Assembly (NCBI RefSeq): GCF_002902345.1
Contig: NZ_PPQB01000005.1
Span: 291,051 to 351,680 of the forward strand
Length of the DNA stretch: 60,630 nt
From: Staphylococcus arlettae
GTDB lineage: Bacteria; Bacillota; Bacilli; Staphylococcales; Staphylococcaceae
Direction: 5' to 3'
Every line of letters starts with the position of its first letter. Positions within the stretch are counted from its first letter, which is position 1. The position numbers and the translations under genes were made by a program. The notes under the pieces are model-generated. The model worked only from the letters and a program-made list of their open reading frames with translations, had not been told where the DNA came from and searched no databases. Positions 38,815 to 49,295 of the stretch are shown here, piece after piece.

Positions 38815-39873
38815 ATGGACAAACTTGAACAATTAAGATCCTTTATTGCACAAAAACATTTAGATGGTGTCATTGTATTATCTGAATATAACAGACGCTA
38901 TTTATCAGGTTTTACTGGTACGAGCGGGGCGTTACTTATCACAAAAGAGGACCAGTATTTGATTACTGATTTCCGTTATATTGAACAAGCAACAAGTGAA
39001 GCACCAGCATTCCATATAATTAATCGACAAAACAGTCTCATTCAATCTCTAAAAGAACAAATAAGCACACTAAATTTACAAAACATTGGTTTTGAAGGAA
39101 ATTTAGTAAGTTATGATGAGTATTTACAACTCAGTAAATCTTACGTTAGTTTAATTAGTATTAGTGGCGCAATTGAAAAAATTAGAGAAGTTAAAAACCC
39201 GACAGAAATTGAAATTATCCAAAGTGCTGCGAATATTGTAGACCAAGCGTATGAGTACATTTTAACAGTAGCCAAAAGTGGTATGACGGAACAACAATTA
39301 AAAGCTAAATTAGAAAGTAAATTATTAGAGCTTGGTGCTGAAGGAACATCGTTCTCTACTATTGTTGCATCTGGACATCGTGGTGCCTTGCCTCATGGCG
39401 TTGCAAGCGACAAAATTATCGAACAAGGAGATATGATTACCTTAGACTTCGGGGCATATTATCAAGGTTATGCTTCAGATATTACTAGAACATTTGCTAT
39501 TGGAGAACCTAATCCAAAACTTAAAGAAATTTATAACATTGTATTAGCTGCAAATCAGAAAGCTATAGAAGCTGCTAAAGCTGGTATTTCTAGTAAAGCA
39601 TTAGATGCGGTTGCCCGTGATTACATTACCAAGCAAGGATATGGTGAGGCATTTGGTCATTCACTTGGACATGGTATCGGTTTAGATGTACATGAAGGGC
39701 CAGTTTTAGCAAAAAATACAGACAGTGCCTTACAAGTTAATAATTGTGTTACAATTGAACCCGGCATTTATATAGACGGATTAGGTGGCGTACGTATCGA
39801 AGATGATATTTTAATCACAGAAAATGGTTGTCAACGCTTTACTAATTCCACAAAAGACCTTATTATTTTATAG
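38815..39873 (+). CDS. pepQ: Xaa-Pro dipeptidase / aminopeptidase, M24 family
   Basis: A 352-residue metallopeptidase with the creatinase N-domain (1-125) and pita-bread catalytic domain. Metal ligands are the Asp pair in TLDFGAYYQGYASDITRTF, His in GHSLGHGIGLDVHE, and Glu in TIEPGIYIDG and VRIEDDI. It releases residues next to proline. It sits directly upstream of efp as in Bacillus (yqhT-efp), and EF-P also deals with proline, but at the ribosome. Confidence 0.93.
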   Translation: MDKLEQLRSFIAQKHLDGVIVLSEYNRRYLSGFTGTSGALLITKEDQYLITDFRYIEQATSEAPAFHIINRQNSLIQSLKEQISTLNLQNIGFEGNLVSYDEYLQLSKSYVSLISISGAIEKIREVKNPTEIEIIQSAANIVDQAYEYILTVAKSGMTEQQLKAKLESKLLELGAEGTSFSTIVASGHRGALPHGVASDKIIEQGDMITLDFGAYYQGYASDITRTFAIGEPNPKLKEIYNIVLAANQKAIEAAKAGISSKALDAVARDYITKQGYGEAFGHSLGHGIGLDVHEGPVLAKNTDSALQVNNCVTIEPGIYIDGLGGVRIEDDILITENGCQRFTNSTKDLIIL

Positions 39874-39901
39874 AAGAGCGTATATTTGAGGAGGAAACTG
39901 A

Positions 39902-40459
39902 ATGATTTCGGTTAATGATTTTAAAACAGGTTTAACAATTTCAGTAGATAATGGTATTTGGAAAGTAATTGATTTCCAACACGTAAAACCAGGTAAAGGT
40001 TCAGCGTTTGTGCGTTCTAAATTACGTAATTTAAGAACAGGTGCTATCCAAGAAAAAACCTTTAGAGCGGGTGAAAAAGTTGAGCAAGCGATGATTGAAA
40101 ACCGTCGTATGCAATACCTTTATGCAGATGGTGACATGCATGTATTTATGGACAATCAAACTTTCGACCAAATAGAACTAGCAGCTGATTATTTAGAAGA
40201 TGAACTAAAATACTTAAAAGCTAACATGGAAGTCCAAATTCAAACTTATGAAGGTGAAACTATTGGCGTAGAATTACCTAAAACAGTTGAATTAGAAGTG
40301 ACTGAAACAGAACCAGGTATCAAAGGAGATACGGCAACAGGAGCTACTAAATCTGCTACTGTTGAAACAGGTTACACTTTAAACGTACCTTTATTCGTTA
40401 ATGAAGGTGACATTTTGGTAATCAATACAAGCGATGGTAGTTATATTTCAAGAGGCTAA
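39902..40459 (+). CDS. efp: Elongation factor P
   Basis: A 185-residue translation factor that rescues ribosomes stalled on polyproline. Three beta-barrel domains are recognisable. The tip of the first has KPGKGSAF with Lys32, the residue that carries 5-aminopentanol in Bacillus-type EF-P. The ATG follows GAGGAGG. A terminator follows about 100 bases later. Confidence 0.97.
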   Translation: MISVNDFKTGLTISVDNGIWKVIDFQHVKPGKGSAFVRSKLRNLRTGAIQEKTFRAGEKVEQAMIENRRMQYLYADGDMHVFMDNQTFDQIELAADYLEDELKYLKANMEVQIQTYEGETIGVELPKTVELEVTETEPGIKGDTATGATKSATVETGYTLNVPLFVNEGDILVINTSDGSYISRG

Positions 40460-40555
40460 GCCAATAACGAATCTTGGATAATAACTAAACGACAGACAAG
40501 CGCTTATGTTAGTGTAATAGTAATAAACTCTATCTGAGTATCAAGTCTACACTCA

Positions 40556-40607
40556 GCGAGTCAGAAATCATTTCACCTTATATGATTTCTGACTCGCTTT
40601 TTATTTT
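40556..40607. terminator. Terminator after efp
   Basis: GCGAGTCAGAAATCA pairs with TGATTTCTGACTCGC and is followed by TTTTTATTTTTAT. A small hairpin, CTGAGT (40534-40539) with ACTCAG (40551-40556), abuts it. Confidence 0.9.
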
Positions 40608-40658
40608 TATGATATAAATACACAAAAATGTAAATTAAAATGATAAAATAATTAATAT

Positions 40659-40711
40659 ACGCAATACCAACGTGCATATACTTGAATTGCGTTTTTTAGT
40701 CAAGTAAAATA
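40659..40711 (+). promoter_or_regulatory. Terminator-like hairpin overlapping the accB promoter
   Basis: ACGCAAT (40659-40665) pairs with ATTGCGT (40686-40692), followed by six T residues. Overlapping it, TTGAAT (40683-40688) and TAAAAT (40706-40711) form a promoter with a 17-base spacer. So the hairpin would stop readthrough from efp while the same DNA starts accB transcription near 40718. Confidence 0.6.
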
Positions 40712-40749
40712 AGCATGGTAGATGAAAACATTCTGAAGGAGTTATATTT

Positions 40750-41217
40750 ATGAATTTTAAAGAGATAAAGGAATTAATAGAAATTTTAGATCAATCAAGT
40801 CTTACTGAAATCAATATTGAAGATAAAGGTAATGTAATTAATCTTAAAAAAGAAAAAGAAACTGAAATCATTACACCACAAATTTCACAACAACCTGTTC
40901 AACAATCAGTTGCTCCAGCTGAAACACCGGCAACACTACCTAGTGCATCAACGGATGTCACAACTACATCTAATGATAGCGATGCGAAAACAATTAATGC
41001 ACCAATGGTAGGGACATTTTATAAATCTCCTTCACCAGAAGAAAGCGCCTATGTACAAGTTGGTGATACTGTAGCAAATGACACAACAGTATGTATCTTA
41101 GAAGCAATGAAATTATTTAATGAAATTCAAGCTGAAGTTACCGGGGAAATTACTGAAATCTTAGTTGAAGACGGTCAAATGGTTGAGTATGGCCAGCCGT
41201 TATTTAAGGTGAAATAA
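40750..41217 (+). CDS. accB: Biotin carboxyl carrier protein of acetyl-CoA carboxylase
   Basis: A 155-residue BCCP. An N-terminal helix region is followed by a Pro/Ala/Thr/Ser-rich linker (about 40-80) and the biotinyl domain. The biotin lysine is Lys121 in EAMKLFNEI. It carries CO2 between AccC and AccAD in malonyl-CoA formation; the latter genes are not in the window. The ATG follows GAAGGAG. Its stop overlaps the accC start by one base. Confidence 0.96.
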   Translation: MNFKEIKELIEILDQSSLTEINIEDKGNVINLKKEKETEIITPQISQQPVQQSVAPAETPATLPSASTDVTTTSNDSDAKTINAPMVGTFYKSPSPEESAYVQVGDTVANDTTVCILEAMKLFNEIQAEVTGEITEILVEDGQMVEYGQPLFKVK

Positions 41218-42575
41218 TGAATAAAATTTTAATAGCAAATCGCGGAGAAATTGCCGTTAGAATTATTAGAGCATGTCATGAATTAGGATTACAAACAGTA
41301 GCTATTTATTCTGAAGGCGATAAAGACGCATTACATACTCAAATAGCAGATGAAGCATACTGCGTTGGACCAACACAATCCAAAGATTCATATTTAAACA
41401 TCGCAAATATTCTTTCTATTGCAACTTCAACTGGTTGTGATGGCGTACACCCTGGGTACGGTTTTTTAGCTGAAAACGGAGACTTTGCTGAATTATGCGA
41501 AGCATGTCAATTGCAATTCATAGGTCCTAATTATGAATCAATTCAAAAAATGGGAATTAAAGACATTGCTAAAGAAGAAATGAAAAAAGCTGATGTTCCA
41601 GTTGTTCCTGGTAGCGAAGGATTAATTAAATCTATCGATGATGCAAAAGATATTGCTGAAAAAATAGGTTATCCTGTTATTATTAAAGCTACCGCTGGTG
41701 GTGGCGGTAAAGGCATCAGAGTAGCTCGTGATGAAAAAGAATTAGAAAATGGCTATAAGATGACACAACAAGAAGCAGAAACTGCTTTTGGTAATGGGGG
41801 TTTATATTTAGAAAAATTCATCGAAAACTTCCGACACATAGAAATTCAAGTCATAGGCGATAAGTTTGGCAATGTAGTTCATTTAGGTGAGCGTGATTGT
41901 ACAATACAGCGTCGTATGCAAAAACTAGTCGAAGAAGCACCATCACCCATATTAACGCAAGATAAGCGCGAGGAAATGGGACAAGCAGCTATACGCGCAG
42001 CTAAAGCAGTTAACTATGAAAATGCGGGTACAATTGAATTTATTTTTGATTTAGATAGTAATAATTTTTATTTCATGGAAATGAATACACGTATCCAAGT
42101 TGAACATCCAGTAACTGAGATGGTCACAGGCGTCGATTTAGTTAAATTACAATTAAAAGTGGCCATGGGCGAAGCGATACCTTTCAAACAAGAGGATGTT
42201 GTTATAAATGGTCACGCAATGGAATTTCGTATCAACGCAGAAAATCCATACAAAAATTTCATGCCATCTCCAGGTAAAATCACACAGTATTTAACGCCAG
42301 GTGGCTTTGGAGTTAGAATTGAATCTGCATGTTATACGGATTATACAATCCCGCCATACTATGATTCTATGGTTGCTAAACTTATAGTACATCAACCTAC
42401 ACGAGAAGAAACAATTATGACTGGATTACGTGCTTTAGGAGAATTTGTAGTTTTAGGAATTGACACGACAATTCCATTCCATATGCGCTTGTTAAATAAC
42501 GAAACATTTAGAAGTGGTTTATTTAATACAAAATTCTTAGAAACGCATAATATTATGGATGAAGAAACAGACTAG
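41217..42575 (+). CDS. accC: Biotin carboxylase
   Basis: A 452-residue biotin carboxylase with ATP-grasp fold. The N-terminal domain is [31 protein letters not shown] is the glycine-rich ATP lid. [14 protein letters not shown] carries the Arg and Glu of the active site. It carboxylates biotin on AccB with bicarbonate and ATP. It is translationally coupled to accB and followed by the asp23-family gene after eleven bases. Confidence 0.97.
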   Translation: MNKILIANRGEIAVRIIRACHELGLQTVAIYSEGDKDALHTQIADEAYCVGPTQSKDSYLNIANILSIATSTGCDGVHPGYGFLAENGDFAELCEACQLQFIGPNYESIQKMGIKDIAKEEMKKADVPVVPGSEGLIKSIDDAKDIAEKIGYPVIIKATAGGGGKGIRVARDEKELENGYKMTQQEAETAFGNGGLYLEKFIENFRHIEIQVIGDKFGNVVHLGERDCTIQRRMQKLVEEAPSPILTQDKREEMGQAAIRAAKAVNYENAGTIEFIFDLDSNNFYFMEMNTRIQVEHPVTEMVTGVDLVKLQLKVAMGEAIPFKQEDVVINGHAMEFRINAENPYKNFMPSPGKITQYLTPGGFGVRIESACYTDYTIPPYYDSMVAKLIVHQPTREETIMTGLRALGEFVVLGIDTTIPFHMRLLNNETFRSGLFNTKFLETHNIMDEETD

Positions 42576-42586
42576 GAGGTTTGTTT

Positions 42587-42961
42587 ATGGTAAAAGTTGC
42601 AGGACATGCACAGTCTAATTTAGGAAATATAGAAATTTCAACAGAGGTACTTGCAGTTACAGCAAGTATCGCTACATCTGAAATTAAAGGTATACATGGT
42701 CATTTTAAAGAATTGAGAAATGCGAATTTTGATGAAATTACGCAACGTCAATTAAATAAAGGAATCCAAATTGAAATTAAAGATGAAGATTTATATATCG
42801 ATGTCTTTTGTGCTTTCGAACAAGGTGTAAATATCTCTGAAACAGCTAAAGCTATTCAAAACGCTATTTATAACGCTTTAACTACAATGACTGCAATTGA
42901 ACCGAAGCAAATTAATATTCACATTTCGCATATCGCTGCAGCCAAAGGAAATAATAAATAG
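42587..42961 (+). CDS. Asp23/Gls24 family envelope stress protein (YqhY-like)
   Basis: A 124-residue Asp23-domain protein: GNIEISTEVLAVTASIATSEIKG at the N-terminus, then IEIKDEDLYIDVFCAFEQGVNI. The YqhY subgroup is always next to accBC, and in Bacillus its loss deregulates fatty acid synthesis, so a role near acetyl-CoA carboxylase is likely. ATG 42587 is behind TAGGAGG. It precedes nusB. Confidence 0.92.
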   Translation: MVKVAGHAQSNLGNIEISTEVLAVTASIATSEIKGIHGHFKELRNANFDEITQRQLNKGIQIEIKDEDLYIDVFCAFEQGVNISETAKAIQNAIYNALTTMTAIEPKQINIHISHIAAAKGNNK

Positions 42962-43019
42962 TAGGTTATTTAGTGACTGAGCCGTAGATATAAAAGAATG
43001 ACACTTGAAGGAGTTAACA

Positions 43020-43406
43020 ATGAGTAGAAAAGAATCGAGAACACAAGCGTTCCAAACATTATTTCAAATTGAAATTAAAAATAATACACTGACGATTAAT
43101 GAGGCAATAAACTTTATTAAAGACGAAAATGAAGACTTAGATTTCGACTTTATTACTTGGCTAGTAACAGGCGTTAAAGATCACGAAACGGTATTAGATG
43201 ATAAAATCCAACCCCATTTAAAAGAGTGGACTTTAGATAGACTGTTAAAAACAGATCGTATTATTTTAAGGATGGCAACTTTTGAATTATTACAAAGTGA
43301 CACACCTAAAAAAGTAGTTATTAATGAAGCTGTGGAATTGGCAAAACAATTTAGTGATGATGATCATTATAAATTCATTAATGGTGTATTAAGTAATATT
43401 GAGTAA
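43020..43406 (+). CDS. nusB: Transcription antitermination factor NusB
   Basis: A 128-residue all-helical NusB that binds boxA RNA with S10 during rRNA transcription. [17 protein letters not shown] is the N-terminal helix and [26 protein letters not shown] the conserved C-terminal one. ATG 43020 is behind GAAGGAG; an in-frame start at 43005 lies before that site. The gene leads into xseA. Confidence 0.95.
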   Translation: MSRKESRTQAFQTLFQIEIKNNTLTINEAINFIKDENEDLDFDFITWLVTGVKDHETVLDDKIQPHLKEWTLDRLLKTDRIILRMATFELLQSDTPKKVVINEAVELAKQFSDDDHYKFINGVLSNIE

Positions 43407-43422
43407 AAGAGTGGTAGATAAC

Positions 43423-44760
43423 ATGGCTGACTATTTAAGTGTTTCTGCTTTAACAAAATATATTAAATATAAATTTGATCAAGACCCTCATTTACAATCT
43501 GTATTAATCAAAGGCGAATTGTCCAACTTTAAAAAGCATTCTAGCGGACATTTGTATTTCAATGTTAAAGACCAGAATAGTGTGATTAATGCGATGATGT
43601 TCAAAGGCGTTGCAGCAAAGCTAGATTTTACACCTAAGGAAGGCGACCAAGTATTACTTGAGGCGCGTGTCTCTGTTTATGAGCGTCGAGGAAACTATCA
43701 AATATATGTAAATAAAATGCATATGGATGGCGTAGGAAATTTATATCAAAAACTAGAAGCATTAAAGAAAAAATTATCTGAAGCGGGTTATTTTGATGAA
43801 CGGCATAAACAAGAGATACCAAAGTACCCCAAAAAAATAGCTGTTCTCACAGCAAGTACAGGTGCAGCAATCCGTGATATTTATTCAACGATTAATAATA
43901 GATATCCTCTTGCTGAGCAAGTACAAATCAGTACATTAGTTCAAGGGGAACAAGCTAAACAAGATATCATTGAAAAGATTCAATACGCTCAATCATTAGA
44001 TGTAGATACTATCATCATTGGTAGAGGTGGCGGGTCTATAGAAGATTTGTGGAACTTTAATGAAGAAGAAGTTGTCAAAGCAATATTTAATTGTCCTAAG
44101 CCCATTATTTCTGCTGTAGGACACGAAACTGATTTTACTTTAAGTGATTTTGTAGCTGATATTAGGGCAGCAACGCCTACACAGGCAGCGGTAATCGCTA
44201 CACCCGATCAATACGAATTGCATCAACAGCTTCGCCAAGTTAAATTATTTTTAACACGAAATATTAAACAACATGTTCAACAACAACGTAAATATTTAGA
44301 ACATACAGCTTCTTATTATAAATTTAAAACACCATCATTACTTTATGACCAGCAAATTCAAAAGCGTGATGATTTAGAGAAACAATTAAAATTGAATATG
44401 CAGCTAACGTTACAAAATAATAAGCAACAATTATCATTGTTAAAAGGTCAATTTAATTTAAAAACTTTTAAACAAAATATTGTGACACATCGTAATCAAA
44501 CGCTTCAAAAACAACAAGAATTAACTAAAATTATTCACGCTCAGCTCCATAACAAAAAAACAACACTTGCGAGTAAATTGGATAATCTTAATACTTTAAG
44601 TCCAACTAACACAATGTTGCGAGGTTATACAATTGTAAATAAAGATGAACAAGTAATTACAAGTACACAAGATTTAAAAGAAAATGATAATATTGAATTA
44701 ACAATGAAAGATGGTATCGTTGAGGCTCAAGTAAAGAAAGTTAGGTGTAAAGATGAGTAA
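43423..44760 (+). CDS. xseA: Exodeoxyribonuclease VII large subunit
   Basis: A 445-residue catalytic subunit. The N-terminal OB fold contains [20 protein letters not shown]. The catalytic core has [18 protein letters not shown] and [27 protein letters not shown] in its usual place. A long C-terminal coiled coil is rich in Gln and Lys (about 265-400). ATG 43423 gives the family length; it overlaps no strong Shine-Dalgarno, and earlier GTG or TTG starts overlapping nusB cannot be excluded. It overlaps xseB by eight bases. Confidence 0.95.
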   Translation: MADYLSVSALTKYIKYKFDQDPHLQSVLIKGELSNFKKHSSGHLYFNVKDQNSVINAMMFKGVAAKLDFTPKEGDQVLLEARVSVYERRGNYQIYVNKMHMDGVGNLYQKLEALKKKLSEAGYFDERHKQEIPKYPKKIAVLTASTGAAIRDIYSTINNRYPLAEQVQISTLVQGEQAKQDIIEKIQYAQSLDVDTIIIGRGGGSIEDLWNFNEEEVVKAIFNCPKPIISAVGHETDFTLSDFVADIRAATPTQAAVIATPDQYELHQQLRQVKLFLTRNIKQHVQQQRKYLEHTASYYKFKTPSLLYDQQIQKRDDLEKQLKLNMQLTLQNNKQQLSLLKGQFNLKTFKQNIVTHRNQTLQKQQELTKIIHAQLHNKKTTLASKLDNLNTLSPTNTMLRGYTIVNKDEQVITSTQDLKENDNIELTMKDGIVEAQVKKVRCKDE

Positions 44761-44980
44761 CAAACAAAGTTTTGAAGAAATGATGGAAGAACTAGAAACA
44801 ATCGTTCAAAAGTTAGATAATGAGAACGTATCTTTAGAAGAGTCATTAGAATTATATCAGCGTGGTATGAAACTCTCTGCTAGTTGTGATGAAACATTAA
44901 AAAATGCAGAACAAAAAGTCAATGAATTAATTAAAGAAGACGAAGAAGTAAAGGAACAAGATAATGAAACAAAAAGTTAA
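44753..44980 (+). CDS. xseB: Exodeoxyribonuclease VII small subunit
   Basis: A 75-residue helical hairpin protein: [36 protein letters not shown] is spread over residues 5-40. It binds XseA in several copies to form the single-strand exonuclease. It overlaps xseA upstream and ispA downstream, so all three are translationally coupled. Confidence 0.95.
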   Translation: MSNKQSFEEMMEELETIVQKLDNENVSLEESLELYQRGMKLSASCDETLKNAEQKVNELIKEDEEVKEQDNETKS

Positions 44981-45848
44981 CACATTCACTGAAGAAATTA
45001 ATAATGCAATAGCAGTTATAATACCACAATCACCTTTATCAACTAACTTAGAAGAAAGTATGAGTTATTCATTGGAAGCTGGAGGCAAACGTATTCGCCC
45101 AGTTTTACTTTTATTAACATTAGATATGTTGACTAGTAACCATGAACAAGGATTATCACCGGCACTCGCCTTAGAAATGATTCATACTTATTCATTAATT
45201 CATGATGACTTACCACCAATGGACAATGATGATTATCGCAGAGGCAAACTGACTAATCATAAAGTTTATGGTGAATGGAAAGCGATCTTAGCTGGAGACG
45301 CTTTATTAACTAAAGCATTCGATGTCGTATCGCATGACGAAACACTATCTGACTCTGTTAAACTGAAATTAATACAACGCTTGTCACAAGCAAGTGGTCA
45401 TTTAGGAATGGTTGGCGGACAAACATTAGACATGCAAAGCGAAAATCAAGAAATACAAATTGATTTAGCTACGTTAGAACAAATTCATAGAACTAAAACA
45501 GGTGCCTTAATTACATTTGCCGTCATGGCTGCTTCTGACATTGCACAGGTAGAAAATCATGTTGCTGATGCATTGTATGAATATAGTGATCATATTGGAC
45601 TGATGTTCCAAATTAAAGATGACTTGCTAGATATATATGGCGACGAAGAAAAGTTAGGTAAGTCTGTTGGAAGTGATCTAGAAAATCACAAGAGTACTTA
45701 TGTTTCATTATTAGGATTAGACGGTGCTGAAGAAAAACTACAACATCACACCGATGCTGCTTATGATTGTTTAGCTCAAATTGAGCAACAATATGATACA
45801 TCCAATTTGAAATATATCATTGAACTATTCGTTAATCGAGATCACTAG
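44964..45848 (+). CDS. ispA: Geranylgeranyl/farnesyl diphosphate synthase
   Basis: A 294-residue short-chain prenyl transferase making farnesyl diphosphate for undecaprenyl carrier and quinone synthesis. The first Asp-rich motif is [12 protein letters not shown] and the second is [19 protein letters not shown] binds diphosphate. It overlaps xseB by 17 bases. A long hairpin terminator follows. Confidence 0.95.
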   Translation: MKQKVNTFTEEINNAIAVIIPQSPLSTNLEESMSYSLEAGGKRIRPVLLLLTLDMLTSNHEQGLSPALALEMIHTYSLIHDDLPPMDNDDYRRGKLTNHKVYGEWKAILAGDALLTKAFDVVSHDETLSDSVKLKLIQRLSQASGHLGMVGGQTLDMQSENQEIQIDLATLEQIHRTKTGALITFAVMAASDIAQVENHVADALYEYSDHIGLMFQIKDDLLDIYGDEEKLGKSVGSDLENHKSTYVSLLGLDGAEEKLQHHTDAAYDCLAQIEQQYDTSNLKYIIELFVNRDH

Positions 45849-45853
45849 TTAAT

Positions 45854-45950
45854 AATAGGTTGTGATATAAAGTATATTACTGTAGCAATTATAATGGTAT
45901 TACAATATAGCCATTACTAATATACTTTTATTCCAACCTATTTTATTTTT
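45854..45950 (+). terminator. Extended hairpin terminator after ispA
   Basis: AATAGGTTG (45854-45862) pairs with CAACCTATT (45934-45942), followed by TTATTTTTATTT. Inside, AAAGTATATTA pairs perfectly with TAATATACTTT, and TAATGG with CCATTA. The result is one long hairpin of about 90 bases. The following 190 bases up to argR are AT-rich and hold only the ARG-like site. Confidence 0.8.
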
Positions 45951-46106
45951 ATTTAACCGTAACAACAATTTTATATTTATACAGTTAATTTATTTATATT
46001 AGCAACTATTTCAGGTAGAAACACTGGCCAGTAAAGAATCTAACTAAATTGCCAAGTTATATATACATTCTTAGTAGTAGATAATATCGCTGTATGATAA
46101 AATCAA

Positions 46107-46120
46107 TGTATAAATATTCG
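46107..46120 (+). promoter_or_regulatory. ARG-box-like operator upstream of argR
   Basis: TGTATAAATATTCG matches the ARG box pattern TGNATWWWWATNCA at all but the last base. It lies 18 bases before the start codon, overlapping the likely transcription start, as expected for autorepression by ArgR. Confidence 0.5.
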
Positions 46121-46137
46121 TATATAGAGGTGTTATC

Positions 46138-46590
46138 ATGGCTAAAAAGTCAGTTAGACATATTAAAATTAGAGAAATTATTTCTAATGAAAAAATTGAA
46201 ACGCAAGATGAACTTGTTAAACGCTTAAATGAATATGAATTAAATGTTACGCAAGCGACTGTTTCAAGAGATATTAAAGAATTACAATTAATTAAAGTTC
46301 CAACGCCTACAGGACAATATGTTTATAGTTTACCAAATGACCGCAAATACCACCCTTTAGAAAAGCTAGGGCGCTATTTAATGGATTCTTTTGTCAACAT
46401 TGATGGAACAGAGAATTTACTAGTGCTTAAAACACTGCCTGGTAATGCACAATCAATTGGAGCAATTTTAGACCAGATTGCTTGGGATGAAGTATTGGGT
46501 ACTATATGTGGTGATGATACTTGTTTGATTATTTGTCGTGATAAAGAGGCAAGTGAAAACATTAAAACTAGAATCTTTAATTTATTATAG
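46138..46590 (+). CDS. argR: Arginine repressor ArgR/AhrC
   Basis: A 150-residue hexameric arginine regulator. The N-terminal winged helix has [17 protein letters not shown]. The C-terminal arginine-binding domain has [31 protein letters not shown] split over residues 102-133. It controls arginine synthesis and breakdown genes. The position next to recN is conserved in Firmicutes. The ATG follows AGAGGTG. Confidence 0.95.
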   Translation: MAKKSVRHIKIREIISNEKIETQDELVKRLNEYELNVTQATVSRDIKELQLIKVPTPTGQYVYSLPNDRKYHPLEKLGRYLMDSFVNIDGTENLLVLKTLPGNAQSIGAILDQIAWDEVLGTICGDDTCLIICRDKEASENIKTRIFNLL

Positions 46591-46611
46591 TTAGAGGGAA
46601 GTGATTTTACA

Positions 46612-48282
46612 ATGTTGCAAACCTTATCAATAAAACAGTTTGCCATCATTGATGAATTAGAAATTCAATTTGGTGATGGCTTAACTGTACTTAGTGGTGA
46701 AACTGGTGCTGGAAAATCAATTATTATTGATGCTATAGGCCAGTTAATTGGTATGAGAGCTTCATCTGACTATGTACGTCACGGTGAGAAAAAAGCGGTT
46801 ATAGAAGGTATCTTTGATATTGATAATAGTCAAGAAGCTATAGCTGTGTTGCATGATTTAGCTATAGATACTACGGAAGATTTTTTACTAGTTAAACGAG
46901 AAATTTTCAGCTCTGGCAAAAGTATGTGTAGAATCAATAATCAAATTGTTACGTTACAAGACTTACGCAGAGTGATGCAAGAATTGCTAGATATACACGG
47001 ACAACATGAAACGCAAACTTTACTTAAACAAAAATACCATCTACAGTTATTAGATCATTATGCAGAGGATCAGTATAAATCATTAATTGATGATTATACA
47101 CAGACCTTTAAAGCTTACAAAGCTAAAAAGAAAGAGTTGCATGATTTGGAAAGTGCAGATCAAGCATTATTACAACGTTTAGATTTATTGAAATTTCAAA
47201 ATGATGAACTGTTAGAAGCGAACCTTGTTGAAGGTGAAACAGAGCAATTAGAGATGGATATTAAACGTATTCAAAATTCTGAAAATCTAAACTTAGCATT
47301 GAATAATGCTCATATGACTTTAACTGATGAACATGCTATCACAGATAGATTATATGAATTTAGCCACCAATTACAGACTATTAATGATATATTACCGAAC
47401 AAATATGACAGTCTAAAAGAAAATGTGGACCAAATTTACTACACATTAGAAGATGCTAAACACCAAATTTATGATGAATTGTCAAATACTGAATTTGATG
47501 AACAATATTTGAACGAGTTAGAGTCACGTATGAACTTACTAAATAATTTAAAAAGAAAATATGGTAAAGATATTAGTGAACTAATACGTTATCAAACAAC
47601 AATAGAAAACGAAATTAATAAAATAGAAAATTATGAAGAGAGTACTTCACAGTTAAGAGAAGAAATTCAATCCTTATATCAACAAGTATTATCTAAAGGT
47701 AAGGCGCTATCACAAGAACGTAGAGCTGTAGCACAAACATTACGTGATCATATTGTAGCGGAAATTCAAAATTTACAAATGAAAGATGCTAATTTGGAAA
47801 TTTCTTTTAAACCATTAGATGAACCGAACATAGAAGGTATAGAATTTGTAGAATTTTTAATAAGCCCTAACAAAGGTGAACCGTTAAAAAGCTTAAATAA
47901 AATTGCTTCCGGTGGTGAATTATCCCGAATTATGTTAGCTTTAAAAAGTATATTTGTTAAATCACGTGGTCAAACTGCAATTTTATTTGATGAAGTCGAT
48001 TCAGGTGTTTCCGGTCAGGCTGCACAAAAAATGGCAGAAAAAATGCGAGAAATTGCACAACATATACAAGTCATTTGCATTTCCCATTTACCACAAGTTG
48101 CAACAATGAGTGATCATCATTTACTTATAAGTAAAGTCGCACATGAAGATAGAACAACATCAAAAGTCACTGAACTAACAGATGATAAACGTATTGATGA
48201 AGTAGCTCGTATGATATCTGGGGCTAATGTAACTGAAATCACGAGACAAAATGCAAAAGAAATGATTGAACAAAATCGTTAA
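46612..48282 (+). CDS. recN: DNA repair protein RecN
   Basis: A 556-residue SMC-like ATPase in double-strand break repair. Walker A is SGETGAGKS near residue 28. A central coiled coil spans about 155-360. The signature NKIASGGELSRIMLA and Walker B AILFDEVDSGVSG are close to the C-terminus. Start ATG behind GAGGGAAG. It follows argR after 21 bases and is likely co-transcribed with it. Confidence 0.96.
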   Translation: MLQTLSIKQFAIIDELEIQFGDGLTVLSGETGAGKSIIIDAIGQLIGMRASSDYVRHGEKKAVIEGIFDIDNSQEAIAVLHDLAIDTTEDFLLVKREIFSSGKSMCRINNQIVTLQDLRRVMQELLDIHGQHETQTLLKQKYHLQLLDHYAEDQYKSLIDDYTQTFKAYKAKKKELHDLESADQALLQRLDLLKFQNDELLEANLVEGETEQLEMDIKRIQNSENLNLALNNAHMTLTDEHAITDRLYEFSHQLQTINDILPNKYDSLKENVDQIYYTLEDAKHQIYDELSNTEFDEQYLNELESRMNLLNNLKRKYGKDISELIRYQTTIENEINKIENYEESTSQLREEIQSLYQQVLSKGKALSQERRAVAQTLRDHIVAEIQNLQMKDANLEISFKPLDEPNIEGIEFVEFLISPNKGEPLKSLNKIASGGELSRIMLALKSIFVKSRGQTAILFDEVDSGVSGQAAQKMAEKMREIAQHIQVICISHLPQVATMSDHHLLISKVAHEDRTTSKVTELTDDKRIDEVARMISGANVTEITRQNAKEMIEQNR

Positions 48283-48343
48283 ATACTAACCAACACTATG
48301 CCAATGAGAGTATTATTAATACACTTGAAAGGTGTTGAATGTA

Positions 48344-49243
48344 ATGCAATATCAACATTTAGTACAAAACACTTCGTCTTTAGAAGGTAATGTCGCAATC
48401 ATTTTTCCCAATAACGAGAAAATTATGTCAGTCGCAATTGAAGCTCTAAAAACAACGAACGTAAATATTTACCTGTATGATACTACAGATTTAACTGAGT
48501 TATTGCGTTCTTTTGATATTGATACCCAATATTTATTACGTATATCTACGCAAATTTTAGATAATGAAATTGACTTGTTTCAGACTGTTGCCAGCGATTT
48601 AATTAACGGTAAAATTAAAGTATTGATGAAAGGGAATATTGATTCAACAAAATTGATATCATTCCTCAACCAATATCCATCATTAGTACTTAACAATAAG
48701 ATATTAAGCCATGTAGCTTGTTTTAATATACCAAAGTACCATAAGATGTTATTATTAAGCGATGTGGCCATTAATAACAATCCTACAGTGTCTGATAAAA
48801 TAAAAATTATTGATAACCTTTTAACATTCACTCAAAACTTAGGATATAGCAAAATAAAAGTAGCTATGTTATCTGCAGTAGATGGTGTGGACTCACAAGT
48901 CACTTCTTCTGTTGATGCACAAGAAGTAACACAACACTTTTCAACAAGTGTAAGACCATATTTATTAATAGATGGACCACTCGCTTTTGATAATGCTATA
49001 AGTATGGAAAGCGTAATAAGAAAATCAATAAAATCCCCAGTAGCAGGTGATGCTGATGTATTGATTGTGCCTAATATAGATGTAGGAAATGCACTATATA
49101 AGTCATTTTCATATTTCGGGGACGCTTCTGTCGTTAGTTTAGTACTAGGTACTAATTTTCCAATCGTTGCCACTTCAAAAGCTGATAGCAAAAGCAATAT
49201 GTTAGATTCATTATATTTTAGTTTAAGACTCAAAAAGCAATAA
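48344..49243 (+). CDS. Phosphate butyryltransferase-like protein
   Basis: A 299-residue member of the phosphate acetyl/butyryltransferase fold. DGPLAFDNAIS and the C-terminal block GDADVLIVPNIDVGNALYKS are the most typical parts. It lies before the branched-chain keto acid dehydrogenase operon, where Bacillus has ptb-bcd-buk. Here no butyrate kinase or leucine dehydrogenase gene accompanies it. It may act on branched acyl-CoA made by that complex, or be a remnant of a larger operon. ATG 48344 follows AAAGGTG; GTG 48332 overlaps that site. Confidence 0.75.
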   Translation: MQYQHLVQNTSSLEGNVAIIFPNNEKIMSVAIEALKTTNVNIYLYDTTDLTELLRSFDIDTQYLLRISTQILDNEIDLFQTVASDLINGKIKVLMKGNIDSTKLISFLNQYPSLVLNNKILSHVACFNIPKYHKMLLLSDVAINNNPTVSDKIKIIDNLLTFTQNLGYSKIKVAMLSAVDGVDSQVTSSVDAQEVTQHFSTSVRPYLLIDGPLAFDNAISMESVIRKSIKSPVAGDADVLIVPNIDVGNALYKSFSYFGDASVVSLVLGTNFPIVATSKADSKSNMLDSLYFSLRLKKQ

Positions 49244-49295
49244 CAAAATTAATTTAATTGCTATCATTTTTATAAATTAATAAAATAAGTTAAAC

